In this document: in pieces, positions 49,798-58,184 of the stretch
How the letters are laid out: each line of letters starts with the position of its first letter
Numbering within the stretch: the first letter of the stretch is position 1
Origin: Burkholderiaceae bacterium
GTDB lineage: Bacteria > Pseudomonadota > Gammaproteobacteria > Burkholderiales > Burkholderiaceae_D
Assembly: GCA_019751755.1 (NCBI GenBank)
Contig: JAIENA010000006.1
Coordinates: 1-64,000, forward strand
DNA: 64,000 bases
Direction: 5' to 3'
The notes under the pieces: model-generated
Databases searched by the model: none
Told to the model about the DNA's origin: nothing
The model's input: only the letters and a program-made list of their open reading frames with translations
Translations under genes and position numbers: made by a program

Positions 49798-50699
49798 GGC
49801 TCTTGCTGGGATTCATGTGGCTGCTGCACTGGCTGCCCTTGCCGGTGCTGGGCCGCCTGGGCACGGCGGTTGGTTCGCTGCTGTTCGCGGTCATGAAACC
49901 GCGGCGCGCCATCACGCTGACGAACTTGCGGCTGACCATGCCAGAGTTGACGGAAGCGCAGCGCATCGCGCTGGCGCGGCGCCATTTCCAGAGCTATGCG
50001 CGCAGCGTGTTCGAGCGCGGCATCTTGTGGTGGGCGCCGCAGCGGCGCCTGAAGCGCCTGATCAAGGTGGTGGCGTTTGACGGCCCGCATCCGGACACCG
50101 GTGGCGTGCCGGTGGCGGCGATTTCGGCCCAGCCAACCATCCTGCTGTGCCCCCATTTCGTGTGTCTGGACGTGGCCGGCGCCGCGCTGGCGATGGAAAT
50201 GTCGGCATCGTCGATGTATGTGCAGCAAAAAAACAAGGTGTTCGACCAAGTGTTGCGCGATGGCCGCGCGCGCTTCCAGCCGGTCAAGCTGTTTACGCGC
50301 CACGACGGCATCAAGCCGATCTTGCGCGCGCTCAAGGAAAAAATGCCCTACTTCATGTTGCCGGACATGGATTTCGGCGAGAAAGACGCCGAGTTCGTGC
50401 CCTTCTTCGGCATCCCGTGCGCCACCCTGACGGCCACCGCCCGGATTGCCGCCACCACCGGTGCGCAAGTGATGCCCGTGATCGGCACCTTCCTGCCCGA
50501 TTACCAGGGCTGGCAAGTACAATTTTATGCACCATGGCAGCATTACCCGGGCCCTGACATGGTGGAAGCCACGCGCCGCATGAATGCCTTTATCGAGGAC
50601 CGCGTGCGCGAGGCGCCGGCAGAGTATTTCTGGACGCATAAGCGGTTCAAGACCCGCCCCAACGGCGAAGCGTCGTTCTATACAGGAAAAAATCAATGA
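49794..50699 (+). CDS. lipid A acyltransferase-family protein (LpxL/LpxM-like), second copy
   Basis: Inner-membrane protein of 301 residues, starting at ATG 49794 inside the stop of the previous gene (ATGA). The HX4D motif is [28 protein letters not shown] and [18 protein letters not shown] follow the LpxL/LpxM pattern. It differs strongly from the first copy, so the two probably use different acceptor positions or acyl chains. It overlaps the dapF start by 4 bases. Confidence 0.9.
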   Translation: MRLLLGFMWLLHWLPLPVLGRLGTAVGSLLFAVMKPRRAITLTNLRLTMPELTEAQRIALARRHFQSYARSVFERGILWWAPQRRLKRLIKVVAFDGPHPDTGGVPVAAISAQPTILLCPHFVCLDVAGAALAMEMSASSMYVQQKNKVFDQVLRDGRARFQPVKLFTRHDGIKPILRALKEKMPYFMLPDMDFGEKDAEFVPFFGIPCATLTATARIAATTGAQVMPVIGTFLPDYQGWQVQFYAPWQHYPGPDMVEATRRMNAFIEDRVREAPAEYFWTHKRFKTRPNGEASFYTGKNQ

Positions 50700-51559
50700 A
50701 ACTGAAGTTCACCAAAATGCACGGCGCCGGCAATGACTTTGTCGTCATCGACGCCATCAACCAGCACATCGATTTCACCCCCGCGCAATGGCAACACCTG
50801 GGCGACCGCCGCTTTGGCGTGGGCGCCGACCAGATGCTGGTGGTGGAAAAATCCACCCGCCCCGACTGCGATTTCCGCTACCGCATCTTCAACAGCGATG
50901 GCGGCGAAGTCGAACAGTGCGGCAACGGCTCGCGCGCCTTCGTGAAATTCGTGGTGGAAAAAGGATTGACGGACAAAAAGAGCATTACCGTGGAAACCAT
51001 GGCGGGCGTGATTGCGCCGCGCCTGGAAGACAATGGCGCCATCACCGTCGACATGGGCGCACCCATCCTGGAACCGGCCCAGGTGCCGTTCGATGCGGAC
51101 GGGCTGACGGGCGTGGCGCAAGGGCGTGACACGCTGTGGCCGCTGACGCTGGAGCTGGGCGGCGACAAGGAAACCGTGCTGGTGTCGGTGGTCTCGATGG
51201 GCAATCCGCATGCGGTGCAAATCGTGCCGGACGTCGACAGTGCACCGGTCGAGCTGAACGGCCCCCTGATCGAGCACCATCCGCGCTTCCCGCGCCGTGT
51301 CAACGCCGGGTTCATGCAGGTGCTGGACCGCCGCCACGTGCGCCTGCGCGTGTTCGAGCGGGGCGTGGGTGAAACGCTGGCCTGCGGCACCGGCACCTGC
51401 GCGGCCGTGGTGGCCGGTATCCGCCGCGGCCTGCTCGATTCGCCGGTGCGGGTCGATGCGCGCGGCGGCCAACTATCGATCAGCTGGGACGGCGAAGGCC
51501 ATCCGGTCTGGCTGACCGGGCCGGCCGTCACCGTGTTCGAAGGCGAAATCGACATCTGA
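50696..51559 (+). CDS. dapF: diaminopimelate epimerase
   Basis: Enzyme of lysine and peptidoglycan synthesis, 287 residues, interconverting LL- and meso-diaminopimelate. It starts [16 protein letters not shown]. The two catalytic cysteines are in EQCGNGSRA and ACGTGTCAA. It overlaps the upstream acyltransferase gene (ATGA). Its last codons (PAVTVFEG) are repeated in frame just after the stop. Confidence 0.96.
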   Translation: MKLKFTKMHGAGNDFVVIDAINQHIDFTPAQWQHLGDRRFGVGADQMLVVEKSTRPDCDFRYRIFNSDGGEVEQCGNGSRAFVKFVVEKGLTDKKSITVETMAGVIAPRLEDNGAITVDMGAPILEPAQVPFDADGLTGVAQGRDTLWPLTLELGGDKETVLVSVVSMGNPHAVQIVPDVDSAPVELNGPLIEHHPRFPRRVNAGFMQVLDRRHVRLRVFERGVGETLACGTGTCAAVVAGIRRGLLDSPVRVDARGGQLSISWDGEGHPVWLTGPAVTVFEGEIDI

Positions 51560-51568
51560 TTTGCCCAC

Positions 51569-51600
51569 CCGGCGGTCACCGTGTTCGACGGCGCAAGCGA
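51569..51600 (+). repeat. decayed duplication of the dapF 3' end
   Basis: Bases 51569-51600 match 51521-51552 at about 28 of 32 positions, a 48-base offset that keeps the reading frame. Read past the dapF stop, the second copy gives PAVTVFDG in place of PAVTVFEG and ends at a TGA 15 codons later. Confidence 0.75.
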
Positions 51601-51648
51601 GAGTTACGCTGCCCGCCGGCACCAGCGCGCCTGAAACAGGCCGCTGGC

Positions 51649-53157
51649 TCAGGCCAGCGCCAGCCCGTCATGCTCCAGCGTTTGCAGGGTCTTCAGGCGG
51701 TACAGGCGCTGGCGGTAATTGCCCTCCGGTCCTTCCATGCCGCAATCGACCGCTTCAAACAGCCGCACCATCCGGTCCAGCGCCTGGCGCTGCTGCGCGG
51801 TCCGCACCAGCACCAGACGGCGCTTGCTGCGGCCATAACTGGCGCGGATATCAACCACCAGGCAATGCCCCTGGTCGGCCGCGCCGATATCGAGCAACAA
51901 TGCTTCGGCCCGCGTCAGGCTGAACAACTGCGCCAATTCGATACGGGCCGCCAGCAACGGCAAACTGTGCTGCCAGTCGCGCAACGCCGGTAAGCCGGCG
52001 GTCCACGCGGCCGCGTCCGGCGCCTCGGGCGCAATCCGCAGCAACGCCGCTTCCGCTTCTTTCGCGCCCTGGGCCGCGGCCTGCTGCAGCCAATACGCGG
52101 CACGCACATCATTGTGTTCATCGCCACGACGCGCGCGCCACGCGTGGATGCCGCACTCGAGCTGGGCGGCGCTGTGCCCCATGCCGGCCGCACGCTCCAG
52201 GCAGGCCTGCGCTTCGGCCACGCTGCGCTGTGAAAATTCCGGTTTGATGTAAATCCGCGACAGAGCAAACCAGGCGTCGGCCAGGCCCTGCTCCCCGGCT
52301 TGGGTCAGCCAGCGGATGGCGCGCTTGAAATTGGCCGCCGCAATGCCATCGGACACGCGCGCGCCATCACAGGTCATGCGGGCAAACCACAGGCCCAGCG
52401 CCAGTTGCGCACCCCGGTCACCGCCAAACGCGGCCAGTTCGCAATAGCGCTGGCGCTCGGCCTGGCGCCCGCTGTTGCCAGGGTCATCCGATTCCGCCAT
52501 GGCCTGAGCGCAGCGTGCCAGCAACAATATCTGGTCCGGCAGCGCTTGCCAGCCACAGGCGCGGGCCGCTTCGGCATCATGCGGCGCATCGTGCACCAGT
52601 TGCCGCGCCAACGGCAATGCCTGCATCAGGAACAGCACGGGCGGCAACGTGTTCCAGGCTTGCGACAACGCGCTGGCGCCAGCGTCGCCGTCGCCGGCCA
52701 CGGCGGGTAACGGCAACGGCGCCGTGCCGGCCGCCCGCGCAGCGTGACGCTGTTGTGCCAACAGCCGCACCGCGTCCGGCAACCCGGCGCGGGCCGCGCT
52801 TTCCAGCGCCGCCAGGGCCTTGCTGCGCAACGGCGCGCTGACCGCGTCCGGGGCCGGCAAGACCAGTTGGGCCAGCACCAGCCCGGCCTGCGTCACGCCG
52901 GCATCCCAGGCCCGCTCATACCAGGGCAGCACGCCGGGGCTGCCGCGCGCATGTTCGACGCCGACGTGCCGGCCGATCAGGCGCCAGGCCTCGTCGCGCC
53001 CCTGCAAGGCGGCACGGTGCAGCCAATGCAGCGCGGTCGGCAGGCTCTGCGGGAGGCTGGCGCCGCCAAACAGGTAAAGTTTGCCCAATGCCAGTTGGCA
53101 TTGGGCATCGCCGGCACGCGCCCCTCGGATCATTCCTAGTTCTTCACGATTTGCCAT
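51649..53157 (-). CDS. Sel1-like repeat protein
   Basis: Protein of 502 residues with no signal peptide. N-terminal and central parts contain Sel1/TPR-like repeats of about 36 residues (GDAQCQLALGKLYLFGGASLP, WYERAWDAGVTQAGLVLAQL, ADAWFALSRIYIKPEF, GHSAAQLECGIHAW). The C-terminal 130 residues are a separate domain (LPLLAARIELAQLFSLTRAEAL, YGRSKRRLVLVRTAQQRQALD). Sel1 repeats bind other proteins; the partner is unknown. ATG 53157 was chosen over two earlier candidates because TGGA lies just upstream. It is convergent with dapF and divergent from the first porin. Confidence 0.85.
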   Translation of the reverse strand: MANREELGMIRGARAGDAQCQLALGKLYLFGGASLPQSLPTALHWLHRAALQGRDEAWRLIGRHVGVEHARGSPGVLPWYERAWDAGVTQAGLVLAQLVLPAPDAVSAPLRSKALAALESAARAGLPDAVRLLAQQRHAARAAGTAPLPLPAVAGDGDAGASALSQAWNTLPPVLFLMQALPLARQLVHDAPHDAEAARACGWQALPDQILLLARCAQAMAESDDPGNSGRQAERQRYCELAAFGGDRGAQLALGLWFARMTCDGARVSDGIAAANFKRAIRWLTQAGEQGLADAWFALSRIYIKPEFSQRSVAEAQACLERAAGMGHSAAQLECGIHAWRARRGDEHNDVRAAYWLQQAAAQGAKEAEAALLRIAPEAPDAAAWTAGLPALRDWQHSLPLLAARIELAQLFSLTRAEALLLDIGAADQGHCLVVDIRASYGRSKRRLVLVRTAQQRQALDRMVRLFEAVDCGMEGPEGNYRQRLYRLKTLQTLEHDGLALA

Positions 53158-53335
53158 CGTTCCACTATTAATATGATTCATTCAAGAAAACGCTGCGTTA
53201 CGCCGCAAAATTAAATCCCTTCGGCCAGGCGCATTTACTAATATTGCCACATTCCAACTAGCAGGCACACCTCCAACGTTACATCAAGTGGTGTTAACGC
53301 GTCATACAACAGTCCGGCAACAATCCAGTAAGTGA

Positions 53336-53349
53336 TTGATATTAATCAA
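53336..53349. promoter_or_regulatory. perfect FNR/ANR-type box upstream of the first porin
   Basis: TTGATATTAATCAA matches TTGAT-N4-ATCAA exactly. TACTCT at 53373-53378 would give a start near 53384, which puts the centre of the box at -41.5, the standard activating position for FNR-type regulators. Confidence 0.6.
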
Positions 53350-53411
53350 CTATTCCCTCACCTCTCGGCAGTTACTCTGTACTACTACGTATTTACAAAC
53401 CGAAAGGACAT

Positions 53412-53510
53412 ATGGGCAAAACATCAGCAATCACAGACCATGGCAGGCGTTACAAAAATACAACAGAAAGCCGTGCATCCTGGGCTTTCAACCAATACTC
53501 ACCGTCATAA
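53412..53510 (+). CDS. candidate 32-residue small protein
   Basis: ATG 53412 is preceded by AAAGGA with a five-base spacer, the best ribosome site in this gap. It lies about 28 bases after the predicted FNR-dependent start. The product begins MGKTSAITDHGRRYK, is hydrophilic and ends at TAA. No family is recognised, and it could equally be untranslated porin leader. Confidence 0.3.
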   Translation: MGKTSAITDHGRRYKNTTESRASWAFNQYSPS

Positions 53511-53629
53511 TCGACCAATCTCTCGCGTGGATTCGTCACGGGCAATTAAGGTTTAGGCCATCGGTATGACGTATTCGCGGCACTTCATGCTTTTGATTGT
53601 CGAACGATTCTTATAAAAAGGAACAACAA

Positions 53630-54736
53630 ATGAAAAAATCATTGGTGGCCCTGGCATTGTTGGGGGCATTTTCCGGAGCGCATGCGCAATCGTCGGTCAC
53701 TATTTACGGCACCCTGGATGCAGGCTTTGCCAAAACAACCAATACCACCCCGGGCGTTTCCAGCCCGACCACCATCGGCAAGCGTGACAACAACAAACTC
53801 GGTTTCCGTGGCACGGAAGACCTGGGCAACGGCCTGAAAGCGTTGTTCCACCTGGAAATCCGTATGGAACCGGACACCGGGACGATTGAAGGTGTGACCC
53901 GCCCCTTGTTCCAGGGGCAGAGCCGCGTCGGCCTGCAAGGTGACTTCGGCATGGTACGTCTGGGCCGTGGCCTGACCGCGCTGCAAGAATCGACGGTGGC
54001 CTTTGAACCATGGAATGGCTTGCCCAACGTGGCCGGCTTCCAGACCGACCTGCAGGTCGGCGGCTACCGCACGTCGCTGGCCGGCAGCGGCAGCGACTCG
54101 CTGGGCCAGGCGGGCAACTCGGGCAACCGTTTTGCCAACGCGGTGTTCTACAACACGCCGGTCTACAATGGCTTCCAGCTCAACGTCACGTGGGGCAGCA
54201 AGGAAAACAATGGCGCCCCCGCCATCGTCGGCCGTGGCACCGCCACCGTGCCGCAATACGTGGCGGGCGCCATGGCGTCGGCCTATCCGTATTCGGTCAG
54301 CGCCACCTACTCGGCGCCCGGCGCCGCGCCCCAGTATTCGATCTTGCTGGCCACCGAACGCAATGCCACCGAAGCCAAGCTGTACCAGATCGCCGCCTAC
54401 GTGCGTCCGCTGCCAGCGCTGAAACTGATGGCGACCTACAACAAGCAAGACCTGGAACACTTCATCGCTGCCGGCCGCCCCAACTCCGAAATGAATTCCT
54501 GGGTGCTGGGCCTGAACTACACGATGGGCGCGGGCAAGCTGTTGCTGGGCTATGGCCAGAAAGATCCGGAACTGGTGGCCAAAACCAAGCAGATGTCGAT
54601 CGGTTATGAATACAGCCTGTCGCCACGCACCTATGTCTACCTGGACCTGTCGAACAAAAAACTGCCGACCACGGCAACCTCGACCACCAGCATCACGCAA
54701 AACCATTATTCGGCGGGTATCCACCACAACTTCTGA
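53630..54736 (+). CDS. outer-membrane porin (Gram_neg_porin type), first copy
   Basis: Trimeric beta-barrel porin of 368 residues. The signal peptide MKKSLVALALLGAFSGAHAQ is followed by SSVTIYGTLDAGFAK, the standard first strand of betaproteobacterial porins. GKRDNNKLGFRGTEDLGNGLKALFHLE follows, and the last strand ends in the C-terminal aromatic F. AAAAGGA precedes ATG 53630; the frame extends 11 codons further upstream. It may be under FNR-type control and ends with a terminator. Confidence 0.95.
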   Translation: MKKSLVALALLGAFSGAHAQSSVTIYGTLDAGFAKTTNTTPGVSSPTTIGKRDNNKLGFRGTEDLGNGLKALFHLEIRMEPDTGTIEGVTRPLFQGQSRVGLQGDFGMVRLGRGLTALQESTVAFEPWNGLPNVAGFQTDLQVGGYRTSLAGSGSDSLGQAGNSGNRFANAVFYNTPVYNGFQLNVTWGSKENNGAPAIVGRGTATVPQYVAGAMASAYPYSVSATYSAPGAAPQYSILLATERNATEAKLYQIAAYVRPLPALKLMATYNKQDLEHFIAAGRPNSEMNSWVLGLNYTMGAGKLLLGYGQKDPELVAKTKQMSIGYEYSLSPRTYVYLDLSNKKLPTTATSTTSITQNHYSAGIHHNF

Positions 54737-54763
54737 TCGTTTAAGTCAAGACGATCAGCCTGC

Positions 54764-54794
54764 AAGCCCCGGACTGGTACCGGGGCTTTTTTTT
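54764..54794 (+). terminator. terminator of the first porin gene
   Basis: AAGCCCCGG, a seven-base loop, CCGGGGCTT, then a run of eight T. It lies 28 bases after the stop. Confidence 0.92.
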
Positions 54795-54941
54795 GAGTAG
54801 CTGTGTCGTTTTTGCAACCATGTCGGTTCACGCCACATGGCTGCCTGTACAACGCGCTCGATCAATGTCATCCTTACCAATAAGAATTAGCACACACGTA
54901 CTATTTCACTGATAAAAAAACATCACTCATTGGAGACACTA

Positions 54942-56237
54942 ATGAAGGCCAAGTTACTCGCAGCTGGTATTGCCGCCGTTTTCGCCGCCCCTGCCATGGC
55001 GCAATCGTCCGTGGTCATTTACGGTATCGCCGACGCCGGCATCATGTACGTCAATAACGGTGGCGGCGACTCCAAGACCAAACTGGTCAGTGGTATCGCC
55101 GACGGTTCGCGTCTCGGCTTCCGTGGCACGGAAGACATGGGCGGTGGCTACAAGGCCATTTTCAACCTGGAAGCCCGGGTTGAACTGGACAACGGCAAAC
55201 AGCAAGCGGGCAACCTGTCCAGTAACCAGACCGTGGCCCTGACCGAAGGCTTGAACTACAACATCCCGGCCGCCGCAGGTGGCGCCGCCACGGCCGCCAA
55301 GCTGCTGGCCGGCGTGCAATCGGCGCTGAACCCGGCCGTCAACGTCAACATCAACAACGCGCTGTTCGACCGCACCTCGATGGTCGGCCTGATCACGCCG
55401 GTGGGCGCGGTCCTGCTGGGCCGCATGTACACGCCGGGCTATGAAGTGCTGGCGGCGGGCGACGTGTTTGAATCGGGCACGGCGGCCGGCTGGGGCGGCA
55501 TCGTCGGTGGCACCGGTGGCTTGCTGACGGCCGGCGTGTCGATCCGTTCCGACAAATCGGTCCAGTACCGGATTGAAACCCCGTCCGGCATCAAGGCCGC
55601 GCTGATGTACGGCTTTGAAAAGTCGGGCTACATCGGCATGGACAAACGCACCTGGGGCGGTAACGTGCGCTATGTGGCCAATGGTTGGGACGTGGGCTTC
55701 GGCTACAACTACGGCACCGACCAGGTCGGCGCAAAAGGCCTGGTGACCACCACCCTGGCCGGCTCCTACAGCACCGGTCCGTGGAAGGTATTCATGGGCG
55801 CCCACAAGCAGCAAAATCCGAATTCCGTGATCATCCGCTACGCCATGGATACGCTGGCGCCGACCTTTGCCGGATTCGGCACGGTGCTGGGCCCAATGCT
55901 GTCGGCACAAACCACCGCCGCGCTGAAACGTAACTTCAACCTCGATGCGATCAGCTACCAAGCCGGCTTCCACTACAAGATGGGCGAAGGCCGCCTGATG
56001 GCGTCCGTGGTGCGTCAGGACGACAAGCGCGCCGACGCCAGCGATGCGACCCAGTATGGCATCGGCTACGACCACAACCTGTCGAAGCGCACCGACGTGT
56101 ACCTGATCGGCGCGTACATCAAGAATGAAAACGATGGCCAGTATGCGATTGGCGCAGCCAGCGCCTCGGGCGGCTTCACGGCCAAGCCTGGCATGTCCAG
56201 CAAGGGCGTGCAGATCGGCATGCGTCACCGCTTCTGA
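54942..56237 (+). CDS. outer-membrane porin (Gram_neg_porin type), second copy
   Basis: Porin of 431 residues, about 60 longer than its neighbour. The signal peptide MKAKLLAAGIAAVFAAPAMA precedes QSSVVIYGIADAGIMYVNNG. The extra length is mainly an Ala-rich segment in the first third (about 105-150, NIPAAAGGAATAAKLLAG), probably an enlarged extracellular or constriction loop. The last strand ends in MRHRF. GGAGA precedes ATG 54942. It has its own terminator, so the two porins can be expressed separately. Confidence 0.94.
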   Translation: MKAKLLAAGIAAVFAAPAMAQSSVVIYGIADAGIMYVNNGGGDSKTKLVSGIADGSRLGFRGTEDMGGGYKAIFNLEARVELDNGKQQAGNLSSNQTVALTEGLNYNIPAAAGGAATAAKLLAGVQSALNPAVNVNINNALFDRTSMVGLITPVGAVLLGRMYTPGYEVLAAGDVFESGTAAGWGGIVGGTGGLLTAGVSIRSDKSVQYRIETPSGIKAALMYGFEKSGYIGMDKRTWGGNVRYVANGWDVGFGYNYGTDQVGAKGLVTTTLAGSYSTGPWKVFMGAHKQQNPNSVIIRYAMDTLAPTFAGFGTVLGPMLSAQTTAALKRNFNLDAISYQAGFHYKMGEGRLMASVVRQDDKRADASDATQYGIGYDHNLSKRTDVYLIGAYIKNENDGQYAIGAASASGGFTAKPGMSSKGVQIGMRHRF

Positions 56238-56240
56238 TAT

Positions 56241-56273
56241 GAGGATGCCCGGCCTGAAGTCGCGGCACCCATC
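56241..56273 (+). repeat. GGATGCCCGGCCT repeat, copy C
   Basis: GAGGATGCCCGGCCTGAAG is followed by TCGCGGCACCCATC. It begins 4 bases after the second porin's stop, in the sense direction. Confidence 0.75.
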
Positions 56274-56360
56274 GCTTCTGTAGGCTCTTCCTGCTGGCGG
56301 GCTACCCTGGCCCGCCGACTTCCCGACAGCGCGCCGCCACCCGCGGTGCGCTGGCTCCAG

Positions 56361-56397
56361 GCGCTCCGGCTTCACAAATGCCGGGGCGCTTTTTTTT
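56361..56397 (+). terminator. terminator of the second porin gene
   Basis: GCGCTCCGGC and GCCGGGGCGC pair (one mismatch) around TTCACAAAT and run into eight T. It lies 120 bases beyond the stop and after repeat copy C. Confidence 0.85.
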
Positions 56398-56473
56398 GCC
56401 GGCGTTTTGTCTGCGCCCCTGCCGCACGGCTCGGTTAGAATGACGTTTGCCCAGATTCCCGACTTGTTAGAAG

Positions 56474-57157
56474 ATGATCACCACCCTGGATTCCGCCGCA
56501 GTAGCTCAATACCTGACCGACCATCCGCATTTCTTTGAAGAACATGCCAGTTTGCTGGGTGAATTCAAACTGTCCAGTCCGCTGACGGGACGCGCTGTCT
56601 CGCTGCAAGAGCGCCAGATGGAAGTCATGCGCGACAAATATAAAGCGCTGGAATTGCGCATGGCCGAACTGGTCCGCCATGCCAATGAAAACGCCGCGAT
56701 TGCCAACCGTTTCCACGGCTGGACCCAGGCCTTGCTGCAAGTCCGGGACGACGCCGGCATGCCGCGCGTGCTGGTCGACAGCCTGAAATCGAATTTCCAT
56801 GTGCCGCAAGTGACGCTGCGCCTGTGGCATGTGGCGCCCGCCTTTGCCGACGGCTGGTATGTCAGCGGCGTGTCCGACGACGCCCGCATTTTCGCCAACA
56901 GCCTGCAAGCGCCCTATTGCGGCACCAATAACGATTTCGAAGCGGTGCGCTGGCTCGACGATGCCGCCACGATCCAGTCCACCGTCATCATCCCGCTGCG
57001 CAAGCCGGGCGCCAAGGCCGGCGCCAAGGCCGAAACCTTTGGTTTGCTGATCCTCGGGTCGCCCGACTCCGAACGCTTCACGTCGCTGATGGCCACCGAT
57101 TTCCTGGTGCACATCGGCGAAACCGCCACCACGGCACTGCAGCCGCTGCTGGCATAA
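56474..57157 (+). CDS. DUF484-family protein
   Basis: Cytoplasmic protein of 227 residues. The N-terminal helix pair (VAQYLTDHPHFFEEHASLLGEF, LQERQMEVMRDKYKALELRMAEL) is followed by a GAF-like C-terminal domain (about 95-225). The family regularly lies between dapF and xerC in proteobacteria; here dapF is about 5 kb away with the porins inserted between. Its molecular role is not established. Confidence 0.9.
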   Translation: MITTLDSAAVAQYLTDHPHFFEEHASLLGEFKLSSPLTGRAVSLQERQMEVMRDKYKALELRMAELVRHANENAAIANRFHGWTQALLQVRDDAGMPRVLVDSLKSNFHVPQVTLRLWHVAPAFADGWYVSGVSDDARIFANSLQAPYCGTNNDFEAVRWLDDAATIQSTVIIPLRKPGAKAGAKAETFGLLILGSPDSERFTSLMATDFLVHIGETATTALQPLLA

Positions 57158-57162
57158 TCCCT

Positions 57163-58095
57163 ATGGACGGCGTGCCCGGCAAGGCAGGATGGCTGGACGC
57201 CTACCTCGACGGCCTGCGCACGCAACGCCAGCTGTCGCCGCACACACTGGACGCCTACCGGCGCGACTTGATGGCGCTACTGGACGTCTCCGGCGACAAG
57301 CCCTGGACGGCGCTGACACAGGCCGACATGCGCCGCTATGCCGCGCAATTGCATTCAAAAGACCTTGATCCGCGCTCGATTGCCCGCAAACTGTCGGCCT
57401 GGCGCGGCTTTTACACGTGGCTGGCCGATCGCACCGCGCTGGCGGCCAATCCGGTCGACGGGGTGCGCGCCCCCAAGCGCGGCAAGCCGCTGCCGAAAGC
57501 ACTGTCGGTCGACGACGCGGTGCACCTGGTGTCGGCGGCCGCCCGCACCGCCGCCGCCGGCGACGAAGCGGCCGAACTGTGCAACCGCGCCATGTTTGAA
57601 TTGCTGTACTCGAGCGGCTTGCGGGTGTCGGAACTGGCGGGATTGGACGCGGTACCGGTCAAGGGTTCGCTGGGCTGGCTGGAAGCGGACAACGCGGAAG
57701 TCATCGTCACCGGCAAGGGCAACAAGCAGCGCCGCGTGCCCGTCGGCCGCGCCGCGCTCGACGCCATCGCCGCCTGGCTGGCGCGGCGCCCGGCGCCCAC
57801 CGATGGCTCAAGCGCCCTGTTCGTCAGTACGCGCGGCACCCGGATCTCGCCCCGGGTGGTGCAATTGCGGCTGAAAGCCCACGGGCTCAAGGCCGGCACG
57901 CCGGCCAATGTGCACCCGCACATGCTGCGCCACTCGTTTGCCTCGCACGTGCTGCAATCGTCCGGCGACTTGCGCGCGGTGCAGGATATGCTGGGCCACG
58001 CCAGCATCACTTCGACCCAGGTGTATACCGCGCTCGATTTCCAGCACCTGTCGAAAGTCTACGATAGCGCCCATCCACGGGCCAAACTGAAATAG
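57163..58095 (+). CDS. xerC: site-specific tyrosine recombinase XerC
   Basis: Resolves chromosome dimers at dif together with XerD; 310 residues. An N-terminal SAM-like core-binding domain (about 8-95, TQRQLSPHTLDAYRRDL) is followed by the catalytic domain with the full set: Arg in SSGLRVSEL, Lys in TGKGNKQRR, HMLRHSFA, the next His in LGHASIT, and the nucleophile in TQVYT. It starts 6 bases after the DUF484 stop, so the pair is coupled. The DUF484-xerC pairing supports XerC over XerD. Confidence 0.92.
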   Translation: MDGVPGKAGWLDAYLDGLRTQRQLSPHTLDAYRRDLMALLDVSGDKPWTALTQADMRRYAAQLHSKDLDPRSIARKLSAWRGFYTWLADRTALAANPVDGVRAPKRGKPLPKALSVDDAVHLVSAAARTAAAGDEAAELCNRAMFELLYSSGLRVSELAGLDAVPVKGSLGWLEADNAEVIVTGKGNKQRRVPVGRAALDAIAAWLARRPAPTDGSSALFVSTRGTRISPRVVQLRLKAHGLKAGTPANVHPHMLRHSFASHVLQSSGDLRAVQDMLGHASITSTQVYTALDFQHLSKVYDSAHPRAKLK

Positions 58096-58184
58096 TTTTC
58101 AAAATTCCGGCATAATCCCCCGATTCCCGGGCCCGCCTACTGGGGCACTCACCGGCTTTAACCCTTACCGGCACGCAAACGATC

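Larger units (their letters stand above)
53158..53629 (+). promoter_or_regulatory. 472-base AT-rich intergenic region before the first porin
   Basis: Between the Sel1-repeat and porin genes the base composition is clearly more AT-rich than the surroundings. It holds a perfect FNR-type box (53336-53349), a possible -10 TACTCT (53373-53378), and a short open frame with a good ribosome site (53412-53510). The last 20 bases carry the porin ribosome site AAAAGGA. No other structure was recognised. Confidence 0.6.

Noticed and set aside
57163-58095. Integrase of a mobile element.
   Set aside because: The sequence and the DUF484 neighbour identify the housekeeping XerC; no attachment-site repeats or cargo genes were seen.
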